Part shown: positions 46,677 to 54,798 of the stretch, piece by piece
Layout: the number at the start of each line of letters is the position of its first letter
Numbering within the stretch: the first letter of the stretch is position 1
Assembly (NCBI GenBank): GCA_025356055.1
Contig: JANXUU010000128.1
Span: 1-64,000 of the forward strand
DNA length: 64,000 bases
Origin: Sphingomonas sp.
GTDB lineage: Bacteria; Pseudomonadota; Alphaproteobacteria; Sphingomonadales; Sphingomonadaceae
Reading direction: 5' to 3'
The notes under the pieces: generated by a model
Told to the model about the DNA's origin: nothing
Database searches by the model: none
Seen by the model: the letters and a program-made list of their open reading frames with translations, nothing else
Translations under genes and position numbers: made by a program

Positions 46677-47453
46677 TTACAGCGCAAAGCTTTCGCCAAG
46701 GTAGAGCCTTCGTACATCGGCATTGGCGACAAGTGCCTCGGGGCTGCCCTGGAACAGCACTTCACCACCATAGATGATGCAGGCGCGGTCGACGATATCG
46801 AGCGTTTCACGGACATTATGGTCGGTGATGAGTACCCCGATATCGCGCTGCTTGAGTTCGATTACGAGGTCGCGGATGTCCGAAATCGAGATCGGGTCGA
46901 TCCCCGCGAACGGCTCGTCGAGCAGCATGATCGAGGGGTTGGCTGCCAGAGCGCGCGCAATTTCGCAGCGCCGCCGCTCGCCCCCCGACAGCGCCATCGC
47001 AGCACTGTCGCGAAGTCCGGTCAGTCCGAATTCGCCGAGCAGCTTCTCGAGCCGGACCATCCGCGCGTCCCGGTCGCGTTCAGACAGTTCGAGTACTGCC
47101 AGGATATTCTGCTCGACCGTCAGCCCGCGAAAGATCGAGGTTTCCTGCGGCAGATAGCCCAGGCCCAGCACCGCCCGGCGATACATCGGCAGGCGCGTAA
47201 TGTCCTGCCCGTCAAGTACGATCCGCCCGGCGTCGGGCTTGACCAGCCCCATCACCGAATAGAAGCAGGTCGTCTTGCCGGCGCCATTGGGGCCGAGCAG
47301 CCCAACGACCTCGCCGCGCGACACCGACAGGCTGACGTCGTGGAGCACCGCGCGCTTGTCATACGACTTGGCGATCGAGTGAACCTCGAGCCCGCGCACC
47401 GGCGTCGCCATCTCGGCACTCGCCGAGCGGTCGAGAAGCAAGGCGCCGTTCAT
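46677..47453 (-). CDS. lptB: LPS export ABC transporter ATP-binding protein
   Basis: LptB drives extraction of lipopolysaccharide from the inner membrane with LptFG and the LptCAD bridge. The 258-residue ATPase has Walker A 'GLLGPNGAGKTTCFYSVMG', Q loop 'LPQETSIFRGLTVEQN', signature 'LSGGERRRCEIARAL', Walker B 'IMLLDEPFAGIDP' and the switch His in 'LITDHNVRETL'. Its ATG overlaps the lptA stop by one base (TGATG). It has a slightly longer N-terminus than E. coli LptB. Confidence 0.96.
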   Translation of the reverse strand: MNGALLLDRSASAEMATPVRGLEVHSIAKSYDKRAVLHDVSLSVSRGEVVGLLGPNGAGKTTCFYSVMGLVKPDAGRIVLDGQDITRLPMYRRAVLGLGYLPQETSIFRGLTVEQNILAVLELSERDRDARMVRLEKLLGEFGLTGLRDSAAMALSGGERRRCEIARALAANPSIMLLDEPFAGIDPISISDIRDLVIELKQRDIGVLITDHNVRETLDIVDRACIIYGGEVLFQGSPEALVANADVRRLYLGESFAL

Positions 47454-47983
47454 CAGCCCTTGCGCTGCGGAACGGTGAAGTGGCCGGTGACCCGCCCGCC
47501 CGATCCATCGAGGCCCGGTGCGCCGCCGTCGACCACGGCGCGGCCGGTGGTCAGGTCGATGACCAGGCGCGATCCGCTGATCCGCGATTGTTCGCGTTGC
47601 AGTTCGACTCCGCCGACCAGCGTGATCAGCTTGCGGTCGAGGTCATAGACGCCGAACGCCCCGCGCGCGGTTTCGGTCGGGCTTTTGACGACCACGCCGC
47701 CCGCCGCGTCCAGACGCTGCATCTTAAGCCCCCCGCTACCGTTCGTGTAGGCGATCGTGAGCCGGGCCGTGTCGAGGGTCAGCTCCTGTTGCTTGACGTG
47801 AACATTGCCGGCCATGACCGCGCGATCGGCGCGGTCCTGCACTTCCATACGATCGGCCGAGACATCGACCGGGGCATTGCTGTCATGGCCCTTGAGCGCC
47901 GACGTCGGCTCGGCGCTGGCCAGGCCGACGCATCCGAGCAGGATGGCAAGGCCGGAGATGAGGGGAAGAGTGCGCTTCATCAT
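47453..47983 (-). CDS. lptA: LPS transport periplasmic protein LptA
   Basis: LptA forms the periplasmic beta-jellyroll bridge for lipopolysaccharide. The 176-residue product has a signal peptide (LPLISGLAILLGCVGLASA) and an OstA-like repeat domain ('PVDVSADRMEVQDRADRAVMAGNVHVKQQELTLDTARLTI'). Its ATG overlaps the lptC stop (ATGA), and its own stop overlaps the lptB start. Confidence 0.93.
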   Translation of the reverse strand: MMKRTLPLISGLAILLGCVGLASAEPTSALKGHDSNAPVDVSADRMEVQDRADRAVMAGNVHVKQQELTLDTARLTIAYTNGSGGLKMQRLDAAGGVVVKSPTETARGAFGVYDLDRKLITLVGGVELQREQSRISGSRLVIDLTTGRAVVDGGAPGLDGSGGRVTGHFTVPQRKG

Positions 47984-48624
47984 TTGCTCTTGATCGCCCC
48001 TTGGACGATTTTCAAGCGTGCGCCGCCCGAGAGCGTCACCGTCCGGCTGCCGAGATCGGCCGACATGTGCCCGGCGCTGAACTCTCCGAGCTTCATCGTC
48101 CCGCTGGCCGGACCGCCGCTGTTAAGCTGTTTTGATTTCAAATCGACGCTGACGTTGCTTGTCTCAAGATGATAGCCATTTTGATCATGCACCCGCACCG
48201 CCCCGGGGATCGCGACCTTCTGCGCATCGAGATCGTAGCGCCCATGCTCGGCGCCGATCGATACTGGACCACGATCGAGCCCGACCCTGGCGCTCATTCC
48301 ATTGATGTCGACCACGCGCACCGCGCTCGACTGCTGCACCGCCTGGTTGGCAACGATCTCGAACGGCTGGCCTTTGTCGTCGGCGCCGGTATACCGCGCG
48401 GCCTCGACCCGCATCCGCTCCTGGGCCTTGTCGGCTTTGTTCTTGTCCAGCAGGAAGCTGACTTCAGTCTGCTTGCTGAATGGGGCAATCGCCAGCAGCA
48501 ACAATAGCGCCACGCCAAGCGCAGGCAACCCGAGCTTGAGCATCCGAACGATGCGATCGTGCGAACTCCCCGGCTGTGCCCAGCGAGGCGCCGCTCCACG
48601 ATCGGACGGCGTACTATCCGGCAT
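47980..48624 (-). CDS. lptC: LPS export protein LptC
   Basis: A 214-residue bitopic protein with a single N-terminal membrane helix (LGLPALGVALLLLLAIAPF) and a periplasmic LptC jellyroll domain ('AARYTGADDKGQPFEIVANQAVQQ'). It passes LPS from LptFG to LptA. The start MPDSTPSDRG lies 11 bp inside the end of rnd; the longer ORF start is unsupported. Confidence 0.9.
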   Translation of the reverse strand: MPDSTPSDRGAAPRWAQPGSSHDRIVRMLKLGLPALGVALLLLLAIAPFSKQTEVSFLLDKNKADKAQERMRVEAARYTGADDKGQPFEIVANQAVQQSSAVRVVDINGMSARVGLDRGPVSIGAEHGRYDLDAQKVAIPGAVRVHDQNGYHLETSNVSVDLKSKQLNSGGPASGTMKLGEFSAGHMSADLGSRTVTLSGGARLKIVQGAIKSK

Positions 48625-49237
48625 GCGCGAAAATATCTTGCTCGGCCCAGCCGGCAAGGTCGAGCAGCGCGCGGTGCGGCAGAAAGTCGAAGCAGGCCTG
48701 CGCCAATTCGACTCGCTGCTCGCGAATTAGCCGCTCGTCGAGCTTTTCTTTGAGGCGGTGGAGATAGCGCACGTCCGACGCGGCATAGTCACGCTGCGCG
48801 TCACTAAGTTCGGGTCCGCCCCAGTCACTCGTCTGCTGTTGTTTCGAGATGTCGGTGCCGAGCAATTCCTTGACCAGTTCCTTCAGCCCATGCCGGTCGG
48901 TATAGGTGCGCACCAGTCGCGAAGCGGTACGTGTGCAATAGACGGGTCCGGCCATGATCCCGAGATAGGCACGCATGATCGCCACATCAAATCGGCCGAA
49001 GTGATAGAGCTTCAGCCGCGCGGTATCAGCGAGCAGCGATTTGAGGTTAGGCGCGGCATAGTCGCTGTCGGGGCCGAAGCGAATGAGATGCTCGTCGGGG
49101 CCGCCATCGCTCAGTTGCACGAGGCACAGCCGATCGCGCCCGGGGAGGAGCCCCATCGCCTCGGTATCGACAGCGATCGGGCCGTCGGCAAAGGTTACGC
49201 CATCAGGCAAGTCTTCTTCATGGAAATGGATCGCCAA
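48614..49237 (-). CDS. rnd: Ribonuclease D, short form
   Basis: A 207-residue DEDD-family 3'-5' exoribonuclease that trims tRNA and other stable RNAs. The acidic motifs are 'IAVDTEAMGLLPGRD', 'LYHFGRFDVAIMRAYLG' and 'YAASDVRYLHRL'. It contains the exonuclease domain only and no HRDC domain, as is usual for this alphaproteobacterial short form. The start is TTG (AIHFHEEDLPDG) with AAGGAATC upstream. It heads the rnd-lpt-rpoN series. Confidence 0.9.
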   Translation of the reverse strand: MAIHFHEEDLPDGVTFADGPIAVDTEAMGLLPGRDRLCLVQLSDGGPDEHLIRFGPDSDYAAPNLKSLLADTARLKLYHFGRFDVAIMRAYLGIMAGPVYCTRTASRLVRTYTDRHGLKELVKELLGTDISKQQQTSDWGGPELSDAQRDYAASDVRYLHRLKEKLDERLIREQRVELAQACFDFLPHRALLDLAGWAEQDIFAHAG

Positions 49238-49452
49238 CGCCGTTGATTCCTTTGCTTGCTTGCCAGGTTTTGAGGGCAATAGGCGCTTATCTGCGGCAAG
49301 TTCCAGTAGCTCAAACGCGAATCACTAGGAGCAGAGCCAATTTTGCGATATGCGATTCGTCGTGCGCGCGAGATTTTCGTGTTGCATACCGATCGCGCCT
49401 GGGCCCCGCGCGGCGGTTTTTCGTCCTGTCGGGGCACGTGAAGAGAGTTTGA

Positions 49453-50316
49453 ATGGGTTTCGATCGAGGGCGTAAAGGGGATCGCGGCGGACGCGGCCGC
49501 GACAAGCGCGACAGTTTTGGTGGTGATGAAGGCGGCAGCAGCTTCGGCGGCGGCGGAAGCGGCGGCTACGGAGATCGTGGCGGCGGCGGCGGGGGCGGCT
49601 TTGCCGGCGGCGGCGGCGGCGGCGGTTACCGCGGCGGCGGCGGCGGCGGCTTTGGCGGGCAGCCCGGCGGCGGCGGCGGCTTTCGCAGTGGCGGCGCACC
49701 CGTCGGCGGCGGCGGTTTTCGCAGCGGCGGCGGCGGCGGCGCGGGTGGCGGCATGCCTCCCCAGGTCGTTGGCGAAGGCAAGGGCGTCGTCAAATTCTTC
49801 AATCCGCAGAAGGGCTTCGGCTTCGTCGTTCGCGATGACGGCGGCGAGGATGTGTTTGTGCACATCAGCGCGGTCGAGCAGGCGGGTCTGACCGACCTCG
49901 CCGACGGCCAGCCGCTCGAGTTCACGCTCGTCGATCGCGGCGGGCGCATCTCGGCGACCAACCTGCGCATCGATGGTGAGCCGATGGAAGTCGTTCGCAC
50001 CGGCGCTCCGCCGGCTCCGCGCGACGGCGGCGGTGGCTTTGGCGGTGCTCCGGGTGGTGGCCAAGGCGGCGACCGCGGCGGACCGCAGCGTCAGCTGACC
50101 GGGGAGAAGGCCAGCGGAACGGTCAAGTTCTTCAACGCGATGAAGGGCTTCGGCTTCATCAGCCGCGATGACGGACAGCCCGATGCGTTCGTTCACATCT
50201 CGGCGGTCGAGCGTGCCGGCATGCCGACGATCAACGAGGGCGACCGGCTCGAGTTCGAAATCGAGGTCGATCGTCGCGGCAAATATGCCGCGGTGAATCT
50301 GTCGCCGGCGCAGTAA
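49453..50316 (+). CDS. Double cold-shock-domain protein with Gly-rich N-terminus
   Basis: A 287-residue RNA-binding protein. Residues about 1-105 are almost entirely Gly with Arg, Phe and Tyr (GGGGGGYRGGGGGGFGGQ), like an RGG domain. Then come two cold-shock domains, each with both RNP motifs: 'GVVKFFNPQKGFGFVVRDDG'/'DVFVHISAV' (about 112-178) and 'GTVKFFNAMKGFGFISRDDG'/'DAFVHISAV' (about 218-285). A second Gly-rich linker joins them. Such proteins bind single-stranded RNA and act as RNA chaperones. A long leader (215 nt without a gene) precedes it and a strong terminator follows. Confidence 0.92.
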   Translation: MGFDRGRKGDRGGRGRDKRDSFGGDEGGSSFGGGGSGGYGDRGGGGGGGFAGGGGGGGYRGGGGGGFGGQPGGGGGFRSGGAPVGGGGFRSGGGGGAGGGMPPQVVGEGKGVVKFFNPQKGFGFVVRDDGGEDVFVHISAVEQAGLTDLADGQPLEFTLVDRGGRISATNLRIDGEPMEVVRTGAPPAPRDGGGGFGGAPGGGQGGDRGGPQRQLTGEKASGTVKFFNAMKGFGFISRDDGQPDAFVHISAVERAGMPTINEGDRLEFEIEVDRRGKYAAVNLSPAQ

Positions 50317-50337
50317 GCGTTCGCGTCCAGGCAATCA

Positions 50338-50371
50338 AAGGCCCGTCCGGAGCGATCCGGGCGGGCTTTTT
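50338..50371 (+). terminator. Intrinsic terminator after the cold-shock gene
   Basis: GCCCGTCCGG pairs with CCGGGCGGGC (one T-G wobble) around the loop AGCGAT, followed by TTTTT. It lies 24 bp after the stop codon, and the next gene starts shortly downstream. Confidence 0.9.
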
Positions 50372-50387
50372 GCGAAAGGGTGACCCG

Positions 50388-50912
50388 ATGAAACTTGCGC
50401 CGGCCGGACGCGATGAGCTTCCCGACCTCCACGCGCTCATCGAGTCGGCCTATCGCGGCGACAGCGCCCGTGCCGGCTGGAGCCACGAAGCCGACCTGCT
50501 CGACGGCCAGCGCACCGACCTTGCCGAACTCGGCGCCGCCCTCGACGATCCCGCGCAGCACTTGCTGGTCTTTCGTGACCACGACCAGATCGCGGCGTGC
50601 GTCTCGCTGATCGATCGCGGCGACGGCCTCGCCTATCTTGGATTGCTGACCGTCGATCCGCGCCGCCAGGCCACCGGGCTCGGGCGGATGATGCTTGCCG
50701 CCGCCGAGGATCATGCCGCGACCGATCTTGGCGCCACCCGCATCGAGATGACCGTCATTGCCCAGCGCGACGAGCTGGTCGCCTGGTACGAACGGCGCGG
50801 CTATGCCCGGACCGGCGAGCGCAGGCCCTTCCCGTCCAGCGACCCCCGCTTCGGAGAGCCGCGACGCGATGACCTCGAGTTCGTCGTCCTCGCAAAGTCG
50901 TTCGTCTCCTAA
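50388..50912 (+). CDS. GNAT-family N-acetyltransferase
   Basis: A 174-residue GNAT enzyme. The acetyl-CoA-binding motif A is 'LGLLTVDPRRQATGLGRMMLAAAEDHA', with the family's final 'AWYERRGYARTGERRPF'. The acceptor amine is unknown. The start at MKLAPAGRDE has AAAGGG upstream. Its stop shares CTAA with the convergent amidohydrolase gene. Confidence 0.9.
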   Translation: MKLAPAGRDELPDLHALIESAYRGDSARAGWSHEADLLDGQRTDLAELGAALDDPAQHLLVFRDHDQIAACVSLIDRGDGLAYLGLLTVDPRRQATGLGRMMLAAAEDHAATDLGATRIEMTVIAQRDELVAWYERRGYARTGERRPFPSSDPRFGEPRRDDLEFVVLAKSFVS

Positions 50913-52201
50913 TTGGCTTTCAGAGCAATCGGCTTGCCCATCACCATGACGTAACCGACATGCGTGACCGCCGCCGGGTCGGTCAGCGGGTCGCCATCGA
51001 CGGCGATCAGATCGGCCGACTTGCCCGCCTCCAGCGTCCCCGTCTCGCTCGACAGGTCGAGCAGGTCGGGACCGCCCTTGGTCGCCGCGATCAGCGCGTC
51101 GCGCGGAGTCATCCCGCCCTTTGACACCATCAACCCGACCTCTTCATTCGCCCGGGCGTGGGGGAAAACAGCAGCGTCGGTGCCAAGTGCGATCTTGACC
51201 CCGGCGCGATAGGCCTTGTTGAGACCCTTGCCCCACACCGCAAGCGTCTGGCGCGCCTTGATCTCGCTGTTCGCCGTATACAGGCCCTTGCCCATGTACA
51301 TTTGCAGACCGCTGAAGGCCATCAGCGTCGCCGAATAATAGGTCCCGCGCGCTTTCATTTCGCGCACGCCTTCGTCGTCGATAAACGTGCCGTGTTCGAT
51401 CGAATCGACTCCGGCACGCACTGCTGCGAGGATGCCTTTGGCGCCATGCGCATGGGCTGCGGTCTTGAGATGGAGCGAGTGCGCCGTATCGACAATCGCC
51501 TTCATCTCGGCGTCGGTGAAATGTTGGTCCAGTCCCATCGCGCCGGGATCGAGCACACCGCCGGTGGCGTGGAACTTGATCACATCGACCCCCATCGCGG
51601 CAATGCGGTGGACCGTGCGGGTGCACTCGTCGACGCCGGTACACACGCCCAGCTGGCCCTGCGCCTTGATCGCCTGGGCGAGTTCGGGATTGAAGCCGAC
51701 CGCACTGTCGCCGTGTCCGCCGATGATCGACAGCGCCGGCCCCGAGACGAGGATGCGTGGCCCCGGGAATGACCCCTCGCGCACGGCGTCCCGCATCGCG
51801 AGACTGGCACTCGCCTCGCCGCCGAGATCGCGCACGGTCGTGAAGCCAGCGCGCGCCATCGACAGTGCGTTGGTAAGACCGACGGTGACCGAATAGGCAG
51901 CTGAATATTTGGGTGTGAGCTCCTGATACCAGGGTTCGCCCGACTTCATCGTCAGATGGACATGAACGTCGGTCATCCCGGGCATCACCGTGCGGCTGCG
52001 CTGGTCGACGACGATCGCTCCGGCGGGGGCGGTCGCGCCCGGCTGGATCGCGGTGATGCGGCCGTCGGTGACGATCACGGTCGAGGGACCGAGCGCGGGC
52101 TTGGCGGCATCGACGATCAGACGCCCGGCCTGAATGGCATAGGTTTCGGCATTGGCGGTGCCCGCGCCAAACATGGCGGCGATTATGAACAGGTTGCGCA
52201 A
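50909..52201 (-). CDS. Exported metal-dependent amidohydrolase
   Basis: A roughly 430-residue TIM-barrel amidohydrolase of the imidazolonepropionase/prolidase-like group. Metal ligands are seen in 'MPGMTDVHVHL', 'VDVIKFHATGG' (bridging Lys), 'KTAAHAHGAKG', 'IEHGTFID' and the catalytic Asp in 'IALGTDAAVF'. The N-terminus is a signal peptide (LFIIAAMFGAGTANA), so it is probably periplasmic and may hydrolyse dipeptides or cyclic amides. An ATG lies at 52225, but the strong GGGGAG stands between that ATG and the signal peptide, correctly spaced for TTG at 52201-52204, so I prefer the TTG start. Confidence 0.88.
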   Translation of the reverse strand: MRNLFIIAAMFGAGTANAETYAIQAGRLIVDAAKPALGPSTVIVTDGRITAIQPGATAPAGAIVVDQRSRTVMPGMTDVHVHLTMKSGEPWYQELTPKYSAAYSVTVGLTNALSMARAGFTTVRDLGGEASASLAMRDAVREGSFPGPRILVSGPALSIIGGHGDSAVGFNPELAQAIKAQGQLGVCTGVDECTRTVHRIAAMGVDVIKFHATGGVLDPGAMGLDQHFTDAEMKAIVDTAHSLHLKTAAHAHGAKGILAAVRAGVDSIEHGTFIDDEGVREMKARGTYYSATLMAFSGLQMYMGKGLYTANSEIKARQTLAVWGKGLNKAYRAGVKIALGTDAAVFPHARANEEVGLMVSKGGMTPRDALIAATKGGPDLLDLSSETGTLEAGKSADLIAVDGDPLTDPAAVTHVGYVMVMGKPIALKAN

Positions 52202-52250
52202 CAACAGTCTCCCCTTGATGACCATTGCCCTAGCGGGTCGGCGGCGCGCT

Positions 52251-53879
52251 TCAAGTGACCATTGCGAGCAGCGTTTCGATGCGATCAGCCTCATGTGCCG
52301 GTTTGTCCGTGCGGATGCGGGCGATTCGCGGAAAGCGCATGGCGAGGCCGGACTTGTGGCGGGTCGATTTGTGGAGGGAGTCGAACGCGATTTCGAGGAC
52401 CAGCGATTTCTCGACCTCGCGCACCGGTCCGAACCGATTGAGCGTGTGACCGCGCACGAACTTGTCGAGCATTTTCAATTCCTCGTCGGTGAAGCCGAAA
52501 TAGGCCTTGCCCACGGGGAGCAGTTCCGCCCCGGAACCGGGATCGCCGGTCCAGCAGCCGAACGTAAAATCCGAATAGAAACTCGATCGTTTGCCCGACC
52601 CGCGCCGGGCATACATCATGACGCAATCGGCGGTCAGCGGGTCGCGCTTCCACTTGTACCACAATCCGACGCGGCGCCCGGCGACATAGGGCGAGTCGCG
52701 CCGCTTGAGCATCATCCCCTCGATTGCGGAATTCCGCGCCTCCGCGCGCCGTTCGCCCAACGCATCGAACGAGGGGGCGTCGATGATCGCCGACAGGTCG
52801 AACCGTTCGGGATCGAGGGTGGCGACGACCGTTTCGAGGCGCGCCCGCCGGTCCGACCATGGGAGCGTGCGCAGATCCTCCTCGCCATCGAACAGGATGT
52901 CATACAGCCGGACGAACGCGGGGTAGTCGCCCTGGACCTTGGCCGACACATTCTTGCGGCCGAGGCGCTGCTGGAGCGCATTGAAGCTGGCCGCCGCGCC
53001 GCCATGCTCGTCGGCCCCTTGCCCGGCACCGCGAACGAGCAGTTCGCCATCGAGCACCGCGCGCGTCGCGAAGGCGGCGGCAATATCCGGAAAGCTGCCT
53101 GAAATATCGTCGCCGGTGCGTGAATAGAGCCGCGTGTCGCCGCCGGCGTGGACCAGCTGGATGCGGATCCCGTCCCATTTCCACTCTGCCACATAATCGG
53201 ACAGGTCGACCTTCGTTTCATCGAGCGGGTGGGCGAGCATGAACGGCCGAAAGACCGGGATGTCCTTTGCGGTCGGCTGGTCTGCGCGGCCCTCGCCCCA
53301 CTCGAACAGTTCGGTGAAGGGCGGCCGCAGCCCGTGCCACACTTCCTCGACCGCCTCGACGTCGAGCCCGAAGGCGTTGGCGAGCGCCTGCTTGGCGAGG
53401 CGGGCGGAGATGCCGACGCGCAGCGCCCCGGTGGCCAGCTTGAGCAACGCGAAGCGGCCCGAGGCGTCGAGATGGTCAAGCATCGCGGCGAGGACGCGCG
53501 GCGCGTCCGAGCGCGATGCGGCCTTGAGCTGTTCGACCGCCGCGCTGACCGTGATAGTGCCGTCATCGAGGTCCGCGGGTTCGGCGTCCTTGCTCCCCTC
53601 GCTCATCCTCGCGGGCCACAGGAGCGAGACGGTCTCGGCCATGTCGCCAACATAGTCCCGGCTCAACCGGAGCAAGACGGGGTCGATCCGCTCCTCGGCC
53701 AGCGCACGGACCACGGCCGGTTTGACCGACGGGATATCCAGCGTGCCGGTCAGCGCGGCCAAGGCGAGCCCGCGGTCGGGATCGGGCGTGCGCTTCAGAT
53801 AATCGCCGATCAGCCGCAGCTTGGTGTTGCGCGAGCGGGTGTAGACGAGATCGTCGAGAAGCTGGCTGAAGGCGCGCAT
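52251..53879 (-). CDS. ATP-dependent DNA ligase
   Basis: A 542-residue ATP-dependent DNA ligase of the three-domain type (N-terminal DNA-binding domain, adenylation domain, OB domain). The nucleotidyl-transfer lysine is K234 in 'AEWKWDGIRIQL' (KxDG motif). Later motifs are 'VLDGELLV' and 'EGMMLKRRDSPYVAGRR'. In alphaproteobacteria this ligase is commonly clustered with a ligase-associated helicase and metallo-beta-lactamase-fold nuclease; neither is present here. The start MRAFSQLLDD is fixed by the family; the longer track ORF reads through repeats. Confidence 0.93.
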   Translation of the reverse strand: MRAFSQLLDDLVYTRSRNTKLRLIGDYLKRTPDPDRGLALAALTGTLDIPSVKPAVVRALAEERIDPVLLRLSRDYVGDMAETVSLLWPARMSEGSKDAEPADLDDGTITVSAAVEQLKAASRSDAPRVLAAMLDHLDASGRFALLKLATGALRVGISARLAKQALANAFGLDVEAVEEVWHGLRPPFTELFEWGEGRADQPTAKDIPVFRPFMLAHPLDETKVDLSDYVAEWKWDGIRIQLVHAGGDTRLYSRTGDDISGSFPDIAAAFATRAVLDGELLVRGAGQGADEHGGAAASFNALQQRLGRKNVSAKVQGDYPAFVRLYDILFDGEEDLRTLPWSDRRARLETVVATLDPERFDLSAIIDAPSFDALGERRAEARNSAIEGMMLKRRDSPYVAGRRVGLWYKWKRDPLTADCVMMYARRGSGKRSSFYSDFTFGCWTGDPGSGAELLPVGKAYFGFTDEELKMLDKFVRGHTLNRFGPVREVEKSLVLEIAFDSLHKSTRHKSGLAMRFPRIARIRTDKPAHEADRIETLLAMVT

Positions 53880-53922
53880 CGCCGGATCAATGCTTGGGGC
53901 TAGCGAAGGATGCGGCCATTTG

Positions 53923-54042
53923 TCCCCTCCCTGCAATGGAGGGGACCGAGGGGTGGGTGCGAGCAAAGCGAGCTTCTGCCTGGTATTCCGACGTGGGACG
54001 GAGAAGAAACCCACCCCCGACCCCTCCCTTGCAGGGAGGGGA
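53923..54042. repeat. Long inverted repeat with G/C-rich arms
   Basis: The left arm (53923-53958) contains TCCCCTCCCTGCAATGGAGG and ends in GGGGTGGGT. The right arm (54009-54042) is its near-perfect reverse complement. Each arm also holds its own CCCTCCC/GGGAGGG hairpin. A single version of this hairpin lies between prfA and prmC (3624-3644), so it is a dispersed element. Confidence 0.8.
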
Positions 54043-54051
54043 GGCAAGCCG

Positions 54052-54069
54052 AATGTTCACAATGTTCAC
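54052..54069. repeat. Tandem 9-bp duplication
   Basis: AATGTTCAC occurs twice in direct succession. The two GTTC cores are 5 bp apart, not the 7 bp of the alphaproteobacterial LexA box. Function unknown. Confidence 0.6.
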
Positions 54070-54425
54070 GGTGACGTCGGGGTGGCGATGTAAGTGTATT
54101 GGACACGGTTGACAGTGCGGCGCGGTTTTCGCGGAGGTGTGATCTTTGTGCCCTATCGCTGGTGAGCGCGCAAAAACGGGGCGCGAGCGTGCGACCAAGG
54201 ATGTGACCTTTGAGAACTTCGTCAAGGGGAGGTTGAGGATGGCACACAGGGTCATCTGACGATCCAAGCACATCGCGGTGGCTGTAGGACAGGTTTTTCG
54301 TGGATTGCTGCCGATAGGTCGGAAGCGGCAGGTTATATTCAGCGCACAAGGTTGGCATTGCGCCAGCCACGCAGGATTTTTCAGCCTTGCACCACCCACT
54401 TGCGTTTGCCAGAAACCTGGCCAAT

Positions 54426-54445
54426 ACTGAACCGCATGGTTCAGT
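54426..54445. promoter_or_regulatory. Operator covering the ArsR start codon
   Basis: ACTGAACC and GGTTCAGT are perfect 8-bp arms around GCAT. The ATG of the ArsR gene (54436-54438) lies inside the palindrome. This is the expected form of an autoregulatory ArsR-family operator. Confidence 0.75.
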
Positions 54446-54798
54446 TTGTGCATCCTGCCTTGGATCTTTCGTTTGCGGCCTTGTCGGACGCGACACGTCG
54501 CGGCGTTCTTGAACAGCTGGAACGTGCGGACGCGTCGATCACCAGCCTTGCCGCGCGGTTCCAGATGACCCTGACCGGCATGAAGAAGCACGTCAGCGTA
54601 TTGGAGAAGGCCGGGCTGGTCATCACGCACAAGGTCGGGCGAGTACGAACGTGCAAACTGGGCACAGGCGGGCTCGTTGCCGAGGCCGAATGGATCGAGG
54701 CGCACCGCAGGCATTTTCAAGCGCGGTTCGACGCGATGGACAAAGTCATACTCGAGCTCAAGCAGGAGGAAAGTGATGAACCAGCAAACTCGCCGTGA
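54436..54798 (+). CDS. ArsR-family winged-helix regulator
   Basis: A 120-residue winged-helix repressor ('FAALSDATRRGVLEQLERADASITSLAARFQMTLTGMKKHVSVLEKAGLVITHKVGRVRTCKL'). It lacks an obvious metal-binding cysteine motif. Together with the downstream SRPBCC gene it belongs to the common ArsR-SRPBCC pair type, in which the partner probably binds a small hydrophobic ligand. The start codon lies inside its own operator, and no Shine-Dalgarno is evident, so the transcript may be leaderless. The end overlaps the next gene by 23 bp. Confidence 0.9.
   Translation: MVQFVHPALDLSFAALSDATRRGVLEQLERADASITSLAARFQMTLTGMKKHVSVLEKAGLVITHKVGRVRTCKLGTGGLVAEAEWIEAHRRHFQARFDAMDKVILELKQEESDEPANSP

Larger units (their letters stand above)
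53880..54425. other. Gene-free, repeat-bearing stretch
   Basis: About 550 bp without a supported gene, between the ligase and the ArsR gene. It holds the inverted repeat (53923-54042) and an exact tandem 9-bp duplication (54052-54069), and its right part is less GC-rich than the flanking genes. The long reverse-strand ORFs listed here cross the repeats and are not convincing. Confidence 0.65.

Noticed and set aside
49505-49770. Possible CRISPR or minisatellite array in the GGC-rich tract
   Set aside because: The repeats are irregular codons of a Gly-rich protein segment in frame with the cold-shock domains, without unique spacers.
49195-50334. Reverse-strand 379-residue Ala-rich ORF opposite the cold-shock gene
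   Set aside because: An artefact of the GGC/GCC repeats encoding the Gly-rich head.
54050-54071. Possible LexA (SOS) box with two GTTC cores near the DNA ligase gene
   Set aside because: The two GTTC cores are separated by 5 bp. The alphaproteobacterial SOS box requires GTTC-N7-GTTC, and the site is better explained as a 9-bp tandem duplication.
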